NCBI GenBank assembly: GCA_900556625.1
Contig: USPQ01000023.1
Span: 1 to 34,233 of the forward strand
Source of the DNA: an uncultured Bacteroides sp.
Lineage (GTDB): Bacteria > Bacteroidota > Bacteroidia > Bacteroidales > Bacteroidaceae
Length of the DNA stretch: 34,233 nt
Direction: 5' to 3'
The notes under the pieces were generated by a model. It was given only the letters and a program-made list of their open reading frames with translations, was not told the origin of the DNA and searched no databases. Positions 1-6,233 of this stretch are shown one piece after another (within the stretch, counting starts at the first letter, position 1; every line of letters starts with the position of its first letter). Made by a program: the position numbers and the translations under genes.

Positions 1-89
1 ACTCGAATGCGAACAGCGGTCTCGCTTATGCGAACGCGAACTATGCATCTTCGAGCTCGAACGCGAGCTGCGGGGCGCGGCTGGCCTTC
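1..89 (+). repeat. DGR variable repeat (VR)
   Basis: Direct repeat of 1012-1100. Mismatches are at VR positions 42 (A to T), 55, 63, 67, 70 and 84 (A to G), and 85 and 86 (A to C), reading TR to VR. All 8 fall on TR adenines and there are no mismatches at G, C or T. Such adenine-specific mutation is the hallmark of DGR mutagenic homing. The repeat surely continues left of the window, because the TR reading frame extends upstream. The GC-only run at 71-81 near the 3' end is where an IMH-type element is expected. Confidence 0.93.
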
Positions 90-116
90 CGCGGAAAATT
101 CGTAATAATTGAATAG
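1..116 (+). CDS. DGR target protein, C-terminal end (partial)
   Basis: The frame beginning at position 3 is open from the window edge to a TAG at 114-116 and gives 37 residues rich in Asn, Ser, Ala and Tyr. The VR-coded part reads like the hypervariable end of C-type-lectin or formylglycine-enzyme-like DGR targets (…LAYANANYASSS…), followed by GARLAFRG, which resembles the conserved end of such domains. The first 89 bases repeat the TR near 1012-1100 with changes only at TR adenines. The product is probably a tail-tip or fibre receptor-binding protein, judged from the late-gene neighbours. Its N-terminal part and fold are outside the window, so the exact role is inferred. No start codon is visible. 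Confidence 0.85.
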   Translation, partial: SNANSGLAYANANYASSSSNASCGARLAFRGKFVIIE

Positions 117-146
117 AGCGAAACTCGTTCTTGCGAAAAAAGCGTC

Positions 147-192
147 AGAGGGAGAGTCGACCAACGGGAGACTGCTCCCTCTCTCTCTTTTC
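147..192 (+). terminator. Hairpin downstream of VR; terminator and/or DGR cruciform
   Basis: Bases 147-154 (AGAGGGAG) pair with 175-182 (CTCCCTCT). Inside, 155-158 (AGTC) pair with 170-173 (GACT) around an 11-nt loop. A pyrimidine-rich tail with TTTT at 188-191 follows. This is a plausible Rho-independent terminator for the target gene. Hairpins or cruciforms just 3' of the VR are also known to assist homing in the Bordetella phage DGR, so both roles are possible. It starts 30 nt after the target stop codon. Confidence 0.6.
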
Positions 193-242
193 TAATGTAG
201 GTTGGGCAATATATTATAGAGCAGCATGAATATTTGTGCCTT

Positions 243-279
243 AAAATGTTCTATATATGGAACATTTTTTGTATCTTTG
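243..279 (+). promoter_or_regulatory. Promoter and operator of toxin-antitoxin pair
   Basis: TATCTTTG at 272-279 fits the Bacteroides -7 consensus TAnnTTTG and lies 17 nt before the toxin ATG. Upstream is a 9-bp inverted repeat, AAAATGTTC (243-251) and GAACATTTT (260-268), with an 8-nt spacer, placed over the expected -33 region. A site like this is where an Xre-type antitoxin would bind to autoregulate the pair; that role is inferred. Confidence 0.65.
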
Positions 280-296
280 CAATGCAATAACAAGGT

Positions 297-641
297 ATGG
301 AATTGAAAGCAAGATTCAAAGTGATAATGTCAAGCGAGGCAGATGCCTTTCTTGATACTTTGCGCCAAGACATTAAAGACAAGATTGTTTATAATGTAGA
401 TAAGGTTGCCAATGGATATATGGATAAAGACCTTTTTAAAAAATTGGATGGTACGGATATTTGGGAGTTCCGCACTCTTTATAAAGGTATTCAATATCGT
501 TTGTTGGCTTTTTGGGATACTGATGCGGAAACATTGGTTATTGCTACGCACGGATTCGTCAAAAAGACACAAAAGACCCCAAGTAAAGAGATTAACAAAG
601 CGGAAGCTATTAGAAAATTGTATTTCAACTCAAAAAAATAG
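297..641 (+). CDS. HigB/RelE-family toxin (phage Gp49-like)
   Basis: A 114-aa protein of the RelE/ParE superfamily, HigB (Gp49-like) branch, whose members usually cleave mRNA at the ribosome. Visible family features are the central block KKLDGTDIWEFRTLYKGIQY (residues 48-67), a hydrophobic strand (RLLAFWD), and the C-terminal FVKKTQKTP followed by a helix with KAEAIRK. Length is normal for HigB. The stop at 639-641 is 4 nt from the antitoxin start, giving the toxin-first order of higBA loci. It has its own promoter, so expression need not depend on the late phage promoter. The pair sits between VR and TR of the DGR, an unusual place. Target specificity is not known. Confidence 0.85.
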   Translation: MELKARFKVIMSSEADAFLDTLRQDIKDKIVYNVDKVANGYMDKDLFKKLDGTDIWEFRTLYKGIQYRLLAFWDTDAETLVIATHGFVKKTQKTPSKEINKAEAIRKLYFNSKK

Positions 642-645
642 TGAT

Positions 646-957
646 ATGGAAACGATTAAATTTTATACCCTTGATGAAGTTAAGGATAAGCACATTGGGA
701 AAGTCGGGACACCACATAGGGATAAATATGAGGCTGAATTGCAGTCGTTCCTTATCGGTGAGGCTATTAAGAAAGCCCGGAAATCCCAAAATATGACACA
801 GGAGGAGCTAGCCCAGAAGATTGGTGTTCAGCGTGCACAGGTGTCGAAAATAGAAAGTGGTAGGAATCTGACACTTTCGACTGTTGCGCGTGTATTCAGA
901 GCAATGGGGATGGAGGCCTCTTTAAGTATTGCAGGTTTTGGAAGTATAACTCTTTAA
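646..957 (+). CDS. HigA-type antitoxin, Xre-family HTH
   Basis: A 103-aa protein that would neutralise the upstream toxin and repress their shared promoter. Residues about 40-93 form a classic five-helix Xre/Cro HTH, with TQEELAQKIGVQRAQVSKIE as the turn and recognition helix. The N-terminal 38 residues probably contact the toxin. The frame is open further upstream inside the toxin gene, but ATG at 646, immediately after the toxin stop, is the natural start. The gene ends at 957, directly before the TR, so TR-bearing RNA could be read through from the toxin-antitoxin promoter as well as from upstream. A DNA-binding role in the DGR itself is conceivable but unsupported. Confidence 0.87.
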   Translation: METIKFYTLDEVKDKHIGKVGTPHRDKYEAELQSFLIGEAIKKARKSQNMTQEELAQKIGVQRAQVSKIESGRNLTLSTVARVFRAMGMEASLSIAGFGSITL

Positions 958-962
958 AACAT

Positions 963-1101
963 AGTAAGGTGGACAATCCCACGCGCCGTTGTGTTTTGCG
1001 GTCTGGCAACAACTCGAATGCGAACAGCGGTCTCGCTTATGCGAACGCGAACAATGCATCTTCGAACTCGAACACGAACTACGGGGCGCGGCTGAAATTC
1101 T
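963..1101 (+). repeat. DGR template repeat (TR)
   Basis: Positions 1012-1100 are the intact partner of the VR at 1-89. The segment is rich in AAC codons in the VR frame, as DGR templates are, since A-mutation of AAC can reach many amino acids without making stops. The same frame is open upstream to about 963 and encodes a stretch like the start of a VR (…RRCVLRSGNN…), so TR probably begins between 963 and 985. Its exact left end cannot be set because the matching VR part is outside the window. TR is not expected to be translated; its RNA would be copied error-prone at A by the downstream reverse transcriptase. Confidence 0.9.
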
Positions 1102-1208
1102 GTTGGTTAAACTAATCGGAGACTCTATATAAGGTACGAGATTACCACCGATATTCTCCGAGGGATTAGAACCTCGGCAACAGCATAATAATATAATATA
1201 TATATTTT
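1102..1208 (+). ncRNA. TR-RT spacer of the DGR RNA
   Basis: The 107 bases between TR and the RT start can fold. CCGAGG (1158-1163) pairs with CCTCGG (1172-1177) around an 8-nt loop, and CGGAGA (1117-1122) can alternatively pair with TCTCCG (1155-1160). In the Bordetella DGR the RNA downstream of TR is needed to prime cDNA synthesis and bind the RT complex. The spacer here is well placed for that. The last 25 bases before the RT ATG are almost pure A/T. Confidence 0.5.
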
Positions 1209-2699
1209 ATGGAAAGCCGGAACATAACATTAACCATATGTGGGGAGTGGCTTGACTTCTCCCCACGAGACCGGAAGGCGGTCTGTAAAATTGATGATTT
1301 ATTTAAACTGACCGGAAATATACCTCTGGTCAGTTATCCGTTATATAACCTTATACCGGAAATTATTTCAGACGAAAATCTGGAACGCTCATTTAAGCGT
1401 GTCATGGCGAATCTACGAAATGCAGATGCTCGAAATGGAAACAGGTCTATGCCGAAAACTATCATAGACGGTATCGAATGTTCTCCAAGAATGATTCGTT
1501 ATGTGACAAATAAAGGAAAAATATTTGAAACGTTGAAAAACCAAATTGGTAATGGTACATTCCGTATCAAGAACCTTAAATCATTTCTTACTGAAGACGG
1601 CCCGAAAGTAAGAACAGTACAAGCTCCTTCGGTCATAGAACGCATTGGGAGTAATGCTATTATGGAACCGTTGGAAAATCGACTTTCTTCTTTATTGATA
1701 GAAACTACCGCTGCTTCCATACAAGGACGTGGCCCGCACGGGTTGTTTCATCAGATACAAGCTGCAATGGCAGAAAATCCTAATCTCAAATATTACTATC
1801 AAAGCGACTACAAAGGATATTATGACAGTATTAATCACGAAACTTTAATTTCTATTATTAAAAGATATGTAGGCGATCCTCTTCTTTTGCCCATTCTTGA
1901 AAATTTTGTGAAGGCACTCTATCCTGATGGAGAATGTGGTATCAGTAAGGGATTGCGATCATCTCAATTCCTCGGTAATCTTTATCACAATGATATTGAC
2001 CACCGGATGATTGATGTGCATGGAGCAAGATATTACTTTCGATTCTGCGATGACATTTTTATTCTTGGAGAAAGTAAACGCGAGTTGTGGAGGTTACGTG
2101 ACTGCTTGCACATCGAAGCAGATAAGATGGGGCTTACGATAAAATCAAGTGAGAGAGTTGCCCCTATATCTGCTGGTATGGATGCTCTTGGGTATGTAAA
2201 TTATGGTAGCCATACTCTGTTAAGGAAACGGATAAAAGTAAATGCTGCTAGAAAACTGTCTAAGTTGAAATCCCGAAAGCGTAGACAACAAATAATTGGA
2301 TCATTTAAGGGTATGGCTTGCCATGCCGATTGCAAGCATCTATTTTATATACTTACAAAAAAGAATATGAAGAAATTTTCAGAAATGGGTGTAACGTACA
2401 CCCCAGCTGACGGAAAGAAACGCTTTCCAGGTAAAGTGACACGATTGAGTGATATAGTAAACATTCCTATTGAAATACATGATTTTGAAACTGGTATAGA
2501 CACCAAGGAAGGTGAGAACAGATATTTGGTATCATTTCGTAATCCTGCTAAACAAGAATGGGGAAAGTTCTTTACGGCTTCAGCGGAAATGAAGGGAATT
2601 TTAGATCAAGTCAGTGACATTGAGGATGGTTTTCCGTTTGAGACAATAATTAAAGGTGAAGTTTTTGACGGAGGTAAACGAAAATATAATTTCACCTAA
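1209..2699 (+). CDS. DGR reverse transcriptase with extra C-terminal domain
   Basis: A 496-aa protein that would make A-mutagenised cDNA from TR RNA. The RT palm is clear: motif A SDYKGYYDSI (199-208, Asp200), the DGR-type motif GLRSSQFLGN (248-257), the catalytic FCDD box (279-282; most RTs have YxDD), and LGYVNY (328-333). Finger residues ERIGSNAIMEPLENRL lie at 144-159. DGR RTs are usually about 300-400 aa. Here residues about 406-496 form an additional beta-rich unit with GKFFTAS and GFPFETIIKGE that looks to me like an OB-fold or ssDNA-binding module; this is inference. No Avd gene is visible nearby, so the extra domain may supply RNA or cDNA binding. The gene follows TR directly. Confidence 0.9.
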   Translation: MESRNITLTICGEWLDFSPRDRKAVCKIDDLFKLTGNIPLVSYPLYNLIPEIISDENLERSFKRVMANLRNADARNGNRSMPKTIIDGIECSPRMIRYVTNKGKIFETLKNQIGNGTFRIKNLKSFLTEDGPKVRTVQAPSVIERIGSNAIMEPLENRLSSLLIETTAASIQGRGPHGLFHQIQAAMAENPNLKYYYQSDYKGYYDSINHETLISIIKRYVGDPLLLPILENFVKALYPDGECGISKGLRSSQFLGNLYHNDIDHRMIDVHGARYYFRFCDDIFILGESKRELWRLRDCLHIEADKMGLTIKSSERVAPISAGMDALGYVNYGSHTLLRKRIKVNAARKLSKLKSRKRRQQIIGSFKGMACHADCKHLFYILTKKNMKKFSEMGVTYTPADGKKRFPGKVTRLSDIVNIPIEIHDFETGIDTKEGENRYLVSFRNPAKQEWGKFFTASAEMKGILDQVSDIEDGFPFETIIKGEVFDGGKRKYNFT

Positions 2700-2767
2700 C
2701 AGGTAAAAGATAACATACGAATCCGCATCTCATCCGCTACTTTTGTTGAAAATCAAAATTCATAAAG

Positions 2768-3250
2768 ATGGAAAAGATTTACGGCACGAAGCAGCGGCAG
2801 GATGGGCTTATACATACAGGCCGAACCAAATGGACATTATTTTATGGCTTTGGAAAGGATGATGAGGCAAGTGAAAGAGGTTGGGAGTACCGACATACAT
2901 TTGACCACAGTCCAACACTTTCCGAGGTTAAGGAACTTATTATCTCTACTATAAATACTGCCACGCAGGAGAAGATCGTGAACGGCTTTATATGGAATGA
3001 AAAGCCGATATATCTATCTGCTGAAAATCAATTGAATTTTGCTGCTATAGAACGTAACAAAAATATTCCATATCCACTTACCCTAAAAATCAATGAACAG
3101 GAAGATGGTACTCCCATCTACTACACCTTCGAGAATGTAGATGAATTTATCTCATTCTCCCAGGCAATGAGCCTGTATGTGATAGAAACTGTTCAAAATG
3201 GTTGGAAAGAAAAAGACAGTGTAGATTGGACAGTGTTTAATATAAAATAG
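2768..3250 (+). CDS. DUF4376-like protein, probable tail-fibre assembly or associated
   Basis: A 160-aa soluble protein. The C-terminal two thirds (about 60-155) reads like DUF4376: KIVNGFIWNEKPIYLSAENQ, a PLTLKINE strand, YTFENVDEF and a final helix ending EKDSVDW. DUF4376 proteins occur next to tail-fibre genes of many phages and are thought to act in fibre assembly. The N-terminal part (TGRTKWTLFYGFGKDD…) may be a separate small domain. Its position after the DGR fits a partner of the variable fibre or tip protein. The family match is from memory. Confidence 0.55.
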   Translation: MEKIYGTKQRQDGLIHTGRTKWTLFYGFGKDDEASERGWEYRHTFDHSPTLSEVKELIISTINTATQEKIVNGFIWNEKPIYLSAENQLNFAAIERNKNIPYPLTLKINEQEDGTPIYYTFENVDEFISFSQAMSLYVIETVQNGWKEKDSVDWTVFNIK

Positions 3251-3256
3251 ACAAGA

Positions 3257-3493
3257 ATGAAGAAAAAATTGATTGAATGGCTTGCACAAAGCAACAGGTG
3301 GAAACATCTTGTTGGGGGATTTGGTATCGGTATTTGTGCGTTTGATTGGTTTTCTGCAACCTATGCAGGTGTACTTACTGCAGGTGCTTTGGAGTATAAA
3401 GACAAGGCATATGGTGGCAATTGGGACTGGATAGATTTCGGCTTAACAGTGGCCGGAACGTGTGTAGGACAATTAGTGAGAACTATCGTATGA
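3257..3493 (+). CDS. Small membrane protein, possible holin component
   Basis: A 78-aa protein with two hydrophobic stretches rich in Gly and Ala (about 18-44 and 57-76) joined by a charged GNWDWID turn, and a basic N-terminus (MKKK). It begins 6 nt after the preceding gene and its TGA overlaps the next ATG (ATGA), so the two are translationally coupled. Position just before the endolysin gene suggests a holin or holin partner. No recognised holin signature is visible. Confidence 0.55.
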   Translation: MKKKLIEWLAQSNRWKHLVGGFGIGICAFDWFSATYAGVLTAGALEYKDKAYGGNWDWIDFGLTVAGTCVGQLVRTIV

Positions 3494-4092
3494 CGGAAGT
3501 GCAACATGTAACGGAGGTGGCTAAAGGCATTAGTGACTATGGCATGATGGCTGTGAGTGCTGCATTTTTTCTTTTGCTTTCAGCAGCTATGATGATAGCA
3601 CTATTCAAATGGTTTAAGAGTATGATAAACCGCCTTCTGGAACAACAGGAGTGTTTGAATCAATTGCTTGATACAGTACAAGATAATGTGAGTTTGCAAC
3701 GAAACTTAATGGAAAGACTTCAACCTGAAACCTTACTGCGTATCCGGAATTTGACGGGTTTCGCTTTTGACCTTAGTATCGAACAGGTTTGCAGGTTGAT
3801 AAAGCGGGTTCGAATAGAGAATCACATAGCTGATCGTGAAGCAACTGTAAATAAGATACGAAAGTCGTTACAAGTAATTCATGATGATCGAAAGAGCCGC
3901 TTTGACCCTTTTATATATCATGGAAAACCTTTGTCAGAATATTGTAATGAGAATTGGGTGGAAGATGTTGTGAGTGTAGTTGAAGGTGAAATTTACAATG
4001 AAGATGGTGAAAACAATGCACGTGCTTATACCAATGTGAAACTTGCATACGACAATATAAAGACAGATTTCTATCAACGTTTAAATAGTTAA
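3490..4092 (+). CDS. Single-span membrane protein of the lysis cassette
   Basis: A 200-aa protein. One transmembrane helix lies at about 15-42 (VSAAFFLLLSAAMMIALFKW), followed by a long helical, probably coiled-coil, cytoplasmic part. An in-frame ATG exists further upstream at 3421, but ATG at 3490, overlapping the stop of the preceding gene, is a better start. It ends 2 nt before the endolysin gene. It could be a holin, an antiholin or a lysis regulator; the sequence alone does not decide. Confidence 0.6.
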   Translation: MTEVQHVTEVAKGISDYGMMAVSAAFFLLLSAAMMIALFKWFKSMINRLLEQQECLNQLLDTVQDNVSLQRNLMERLQPETLLRIRNLTGFAFDLSIEQVCRLIKRVRIENHIADREATVNKIRKSLQVIHDDRKSRFDPFIYHGKPLSEYCNENWVEDVVSVVEGEIYNEDGENNARAYTNVKLAYDNIKTDFYQRLNS

Positions 4093-4094
4093 TT

Positions 4095-4694
4095 ATGAAA
4101 ATATTAATAGATAATGGACACGGGGAAAATACACCAGGCAAACGTTCTCCTGATGGAAAATTACGAGAATACCTTTATGCACGCGAGATCGCAGAATCTG
4201 TGGAACGAGCTTTGCGCGCGAAAGGATATGATGTAGAGCGTATTGTACATGAGATAATAGACGTGCCATTGGCAGAACGGGCAAGACGTGTGAATGAGAT
4301 TTGTGCACGGTATGGGGCAACAAATGTATTGCTTGTTTCTATTCATTGCAATGCTGTGGGAAATGGAGAATGGATGAGTGCAAGAGGTTGGTCGGCATAT
4401 ACTTCAAAAGGTAAAACGAAATCGGATGAATTGGCCACTATGTTATACGAGGAAGCCGAACAGAATTTTGCTGGACAAAAAATCCGTAGGGATAATTCGG
4501 ATGGAGATCCAGATTGGGAAGAAAACTTCTACATCTTAGTAAAAACTAAATGTCCGGCAGTTCTTACAGAAAACTTTTTTCAGGATAATAAAGAAGATGT
4601 AGCTTTCCTCAACTCAGATGAGGGGAAGCAAGCTATCATTAAAACTCATGTAGATGCAATAATCAAATACGTCACCAAGTATGGAAAAACTTAA
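4095..4694 (+). CDS. N-acetylmuramoyl-L-alanine amidase (Amidase_3), endolysin
   Basis: A 199-aa zinc amidase that cuts the bond between N-acetylmuramic acid and the stem peptide. Amidase_3 features are ILIDNGHG (His9, first zinc ligand), a Glu in KLREYLYARE (about 25), SIHCNA (His84, zinc ligand) and VLTENFF (Glu159, catalytic). Size is that of a catalytic domain alone, with no signal peptide and no separate wall-binding domain. Release to the periplasm would therefore need the holin-like proteins encoded just upstream. The last 14 bases overlap the spanin-like gene. Confidence 0.92.
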   Translation: MKILIDNGHGENTPGKRSPDGKLREYLYAREIAESVERALRAKGYDVERIVHEIIDVPLAERARRVNEICARYGATNVLLVSIHCNAVGNGEWMSARGWSAYTSKGKTKSDELATMLYEEAEQNFAGQKIRRDNSDGDPDWEENFYILVKTKCPAVLTENFFQDNKEDVAFLNSDEGKQAIIKTHVDAIIKYVTKYGKT

Positions 4695-5247
4695 GAATAT
4701 TGCAGTAGTGTTGTTTATGGTTGTATTTCTTTCTTCGTTGTTTATGAATGTGGTACATTTCATAAGTAGGCAACAGAAAACAAGAGATACAACAAGAACA
4801 ACCTATGTTGATACAATACCATTTTATAAGCCCATTCCTAAAGACAGCTTTGTTATTCAATATGTTACTGAACGTCTTCCTACAGTCTCGAAATTGCCGG
4901 AAAACGTACAAAAATTGCCTGAAAGCGTATCAGAATTTCCGAAAAGCGTGAAAAATTTCCATGAATCTGTATCAGAGGATAGTGTAGATGTGATTATTCC
5001 TATTACCAAAAAGGTATACAAGGATAGTTTATATACGGCATACGTAAGCGGATATAACCCGAAACTTGACAGCTTGGTATTACATTCGCAACATGAGGTG
5101 GTAACCATTAACGACTGCTATCCTAGGTCGAGGAAGAAACGTTGGAGTGTTGGTGTTCAAATTGGATATGGAATAGCATTGAGAGGGATACCGGAATTTA
5201 CACCATATATTGGAGTTGGTGTATCATGTAATCTATTCAATTTTTAA
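4681..5247 (+). CDS. Spanin-like envelope protein (DUF6808-like)
   Basis: A 188-aa protein with an N-terminal transmembrane segment (7-27), a periplasmic middle part and a C-terminal beta hairpin (155-188) ending in aromatic NLFNF, like the last strands of outer-membrane barrel proteins. Such a layout could link inner and outer membranes, as spanins do in the last step of lysis. Residues 71-98 contain four 7-residue repeats (KLPENVQ, KLPESVS, EFPKSVK, NFHESVS). It overlaps the endolysin gene by 14 bp, the normal place for spanins. The spanin role is inferred from position and topology. Confidence 0.65.
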   Translation: MEKLKNIAVVLFMVVFLSSLFMNVVHFISRQQKTRDTTRTTYVDTIPFYKPIPKDSFVIQYVTERLPTVSKLPENVQKLPESVSEFPKSVKNFHESVSEDSVDVIIPITKKVYKDSLYTAYVSGYNPKLDSLVLHSQHEVVTINDCYPRSRKKRWSVGVQIGYGIALRGIPEFTPYIGVGVSCNLFNF

Positions 5248-5249
5248 TT

Positions 5250-5699
5250 ATGACAGATATTGCTTTAACCGTTAATAAAGAAAGTGTATATGAAGAAGTG
5301 GCGCAGACCACATCTTATACCGGGGCTAAAATGAAGGATGAACTCGCATACAACCGTATTTTCACAACGGATGAGGATAAGAGTATGTTGGAGCGTTTTT
5401 GGAATGAAAGCAAAAACACTGCTTGTAATAGCTTGAAAAAAATACTTCTTAACGAAGTCGAGAGAGAGGGGATATATCAGCTTTCGTTGGGGGTATCAAG
5501 TTCGTTTGATGAAGCTTTAACAGAAAGTATGGAACGTAGTCTGTTCTCGTTTTTTGTTATGAATATTACGGCAAAGTGGTACACATTTACCAATAAGGAA
5601 GAAGCTGCCGGATATGCAACGGAAGCCGCTACCTATATGGAGGATATAATGCGTAAGGCATTTTTCAAAAGAAAGCCCACACGTCCGACATACGAATAA
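5250..5699 (+). CDS. Phage protein, paralogue 1 of 3
   Basis: A 149-aa soluble protein, 2 nt after the spanin-like gene. It shares its plan with the two following genes: an N-terminal strand (IALTVNKESVYEEVAQTTSY), a helical middle, an aromatic helix (FFVMNITAKWYTFTNKEEAA) and a basic C-terminal tail KRKPTRPTYE. The aromatic block and tail match the next protein's GEWFAITSPEDA and RSRPERPTYD. Function is unknown. Late-operon location suggests a virion or virion-assembly protein. Confidence 0.7.
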   Translation: MTDIALTVNKESVYEEVAQTTSYTGAKMKDELAYNRIFTTDEDKSMLERFWNESKNTACNSLKKILLNEVEREGIYQLSLGVSSSFDEALTESMERSLFSFFVMNITAKWYTFTNKEEAAGYATEAATYMEDIMRKAFFKRKPTRPTYE

Positions 5700-5717
5700 T
5701 CATTAATTCAAAATATT

Positions 5718-6230
5718 ATGGCAGAAAATAAGAAAACATTAACCGTGACACAACAGGTCAAAGAACTTGTCTATGATATTCAGAACAAAGCGTATTTGAC
5801 GGGACAGGCACGAGAAGCGGCCGGCAAGAGCTATCAAGTCGCATCCAATATGCAAGCAAGTGATGACGATGAAAACAGCTATCAGATACGTCGTTCGTTG
5901 GCCAATGCCTTTTCCTCTTTAAAAAGTCTGCTTGGAGAGTATCTCAACGAGGATAATACAACAAGCGATAACCTGATGGATGAAGAGATAGATAACAACG
6001 GTAAACTTTCATTGGAGTTTTTGCTTCCGTCTAACTATAACAACGCTTCGGCAGATGCACTTGGAAATGGTATACATTCATATCTCGTAGATATGGCACT
6101 TGGAGAGTGGTTTGCTATAACCAGTCCGGAAGATGCCAATGTGTACATACAACACTCCGGGGTGAGTCTTGAAAACGTGAAGCGTGCACTCTACAAACGC
6201 AGCCGTCCGGAAAGACCGACTTATGATTAA
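5718..6230 (+). CDS. Phage protein, paralogue 2 of 3
   Basis: A 170-aa protein 18 nt downstream of paralogue 1. N-terminal TLTVTQQVKELVYDIQNKAY is followed by a Ser/Asn-rich acidic middle, then a helix YLVDMALGEWFAITSPEDAN and the tail KRSRPERPTYD. It resembles both neighbours in order of elements and is probably the product of local duplication. Function unknown. Confidence 0.7.
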   Translation: MAENKKTLTVTQQVKELVYDIQNKAYLTGQAREAAGKSYQVASNMQASDDDENSYQIRRSLANAFSSLKSLLGEYLNEDNTTSDNLMDEEIDNNGKLSLEFLLPSNYNNASADALGNGIHSYLVDMALGEWFAITSPEDANVYIQHSGVSLENVKRALYKRSRPERPTYD

Positions 6231-6233
6231 TTA

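Noticed and set aside
406..645. Longer version of the antitoxin starting inside the toxin gene
   Set aside because: The toxin frame is convincing, and ATG at 646 right after it gives a complete HTH protein of normal length.
963..1118. Open frame through the TR that reads like a small protein
   Set aside because: It has no plausible start codon and mirrors the VR coding frame because TR and VR are copies. DGR templates are noncoding.
1209..2699. Reverse transcriptase as part of a retron or group II intron
   Set aside because: There is no msr/msd-type inverted-repeat RNA and no maturase domain or intron fold, while an A-biased VR/TR pair and the GLRSSQ motif point to a DGR.
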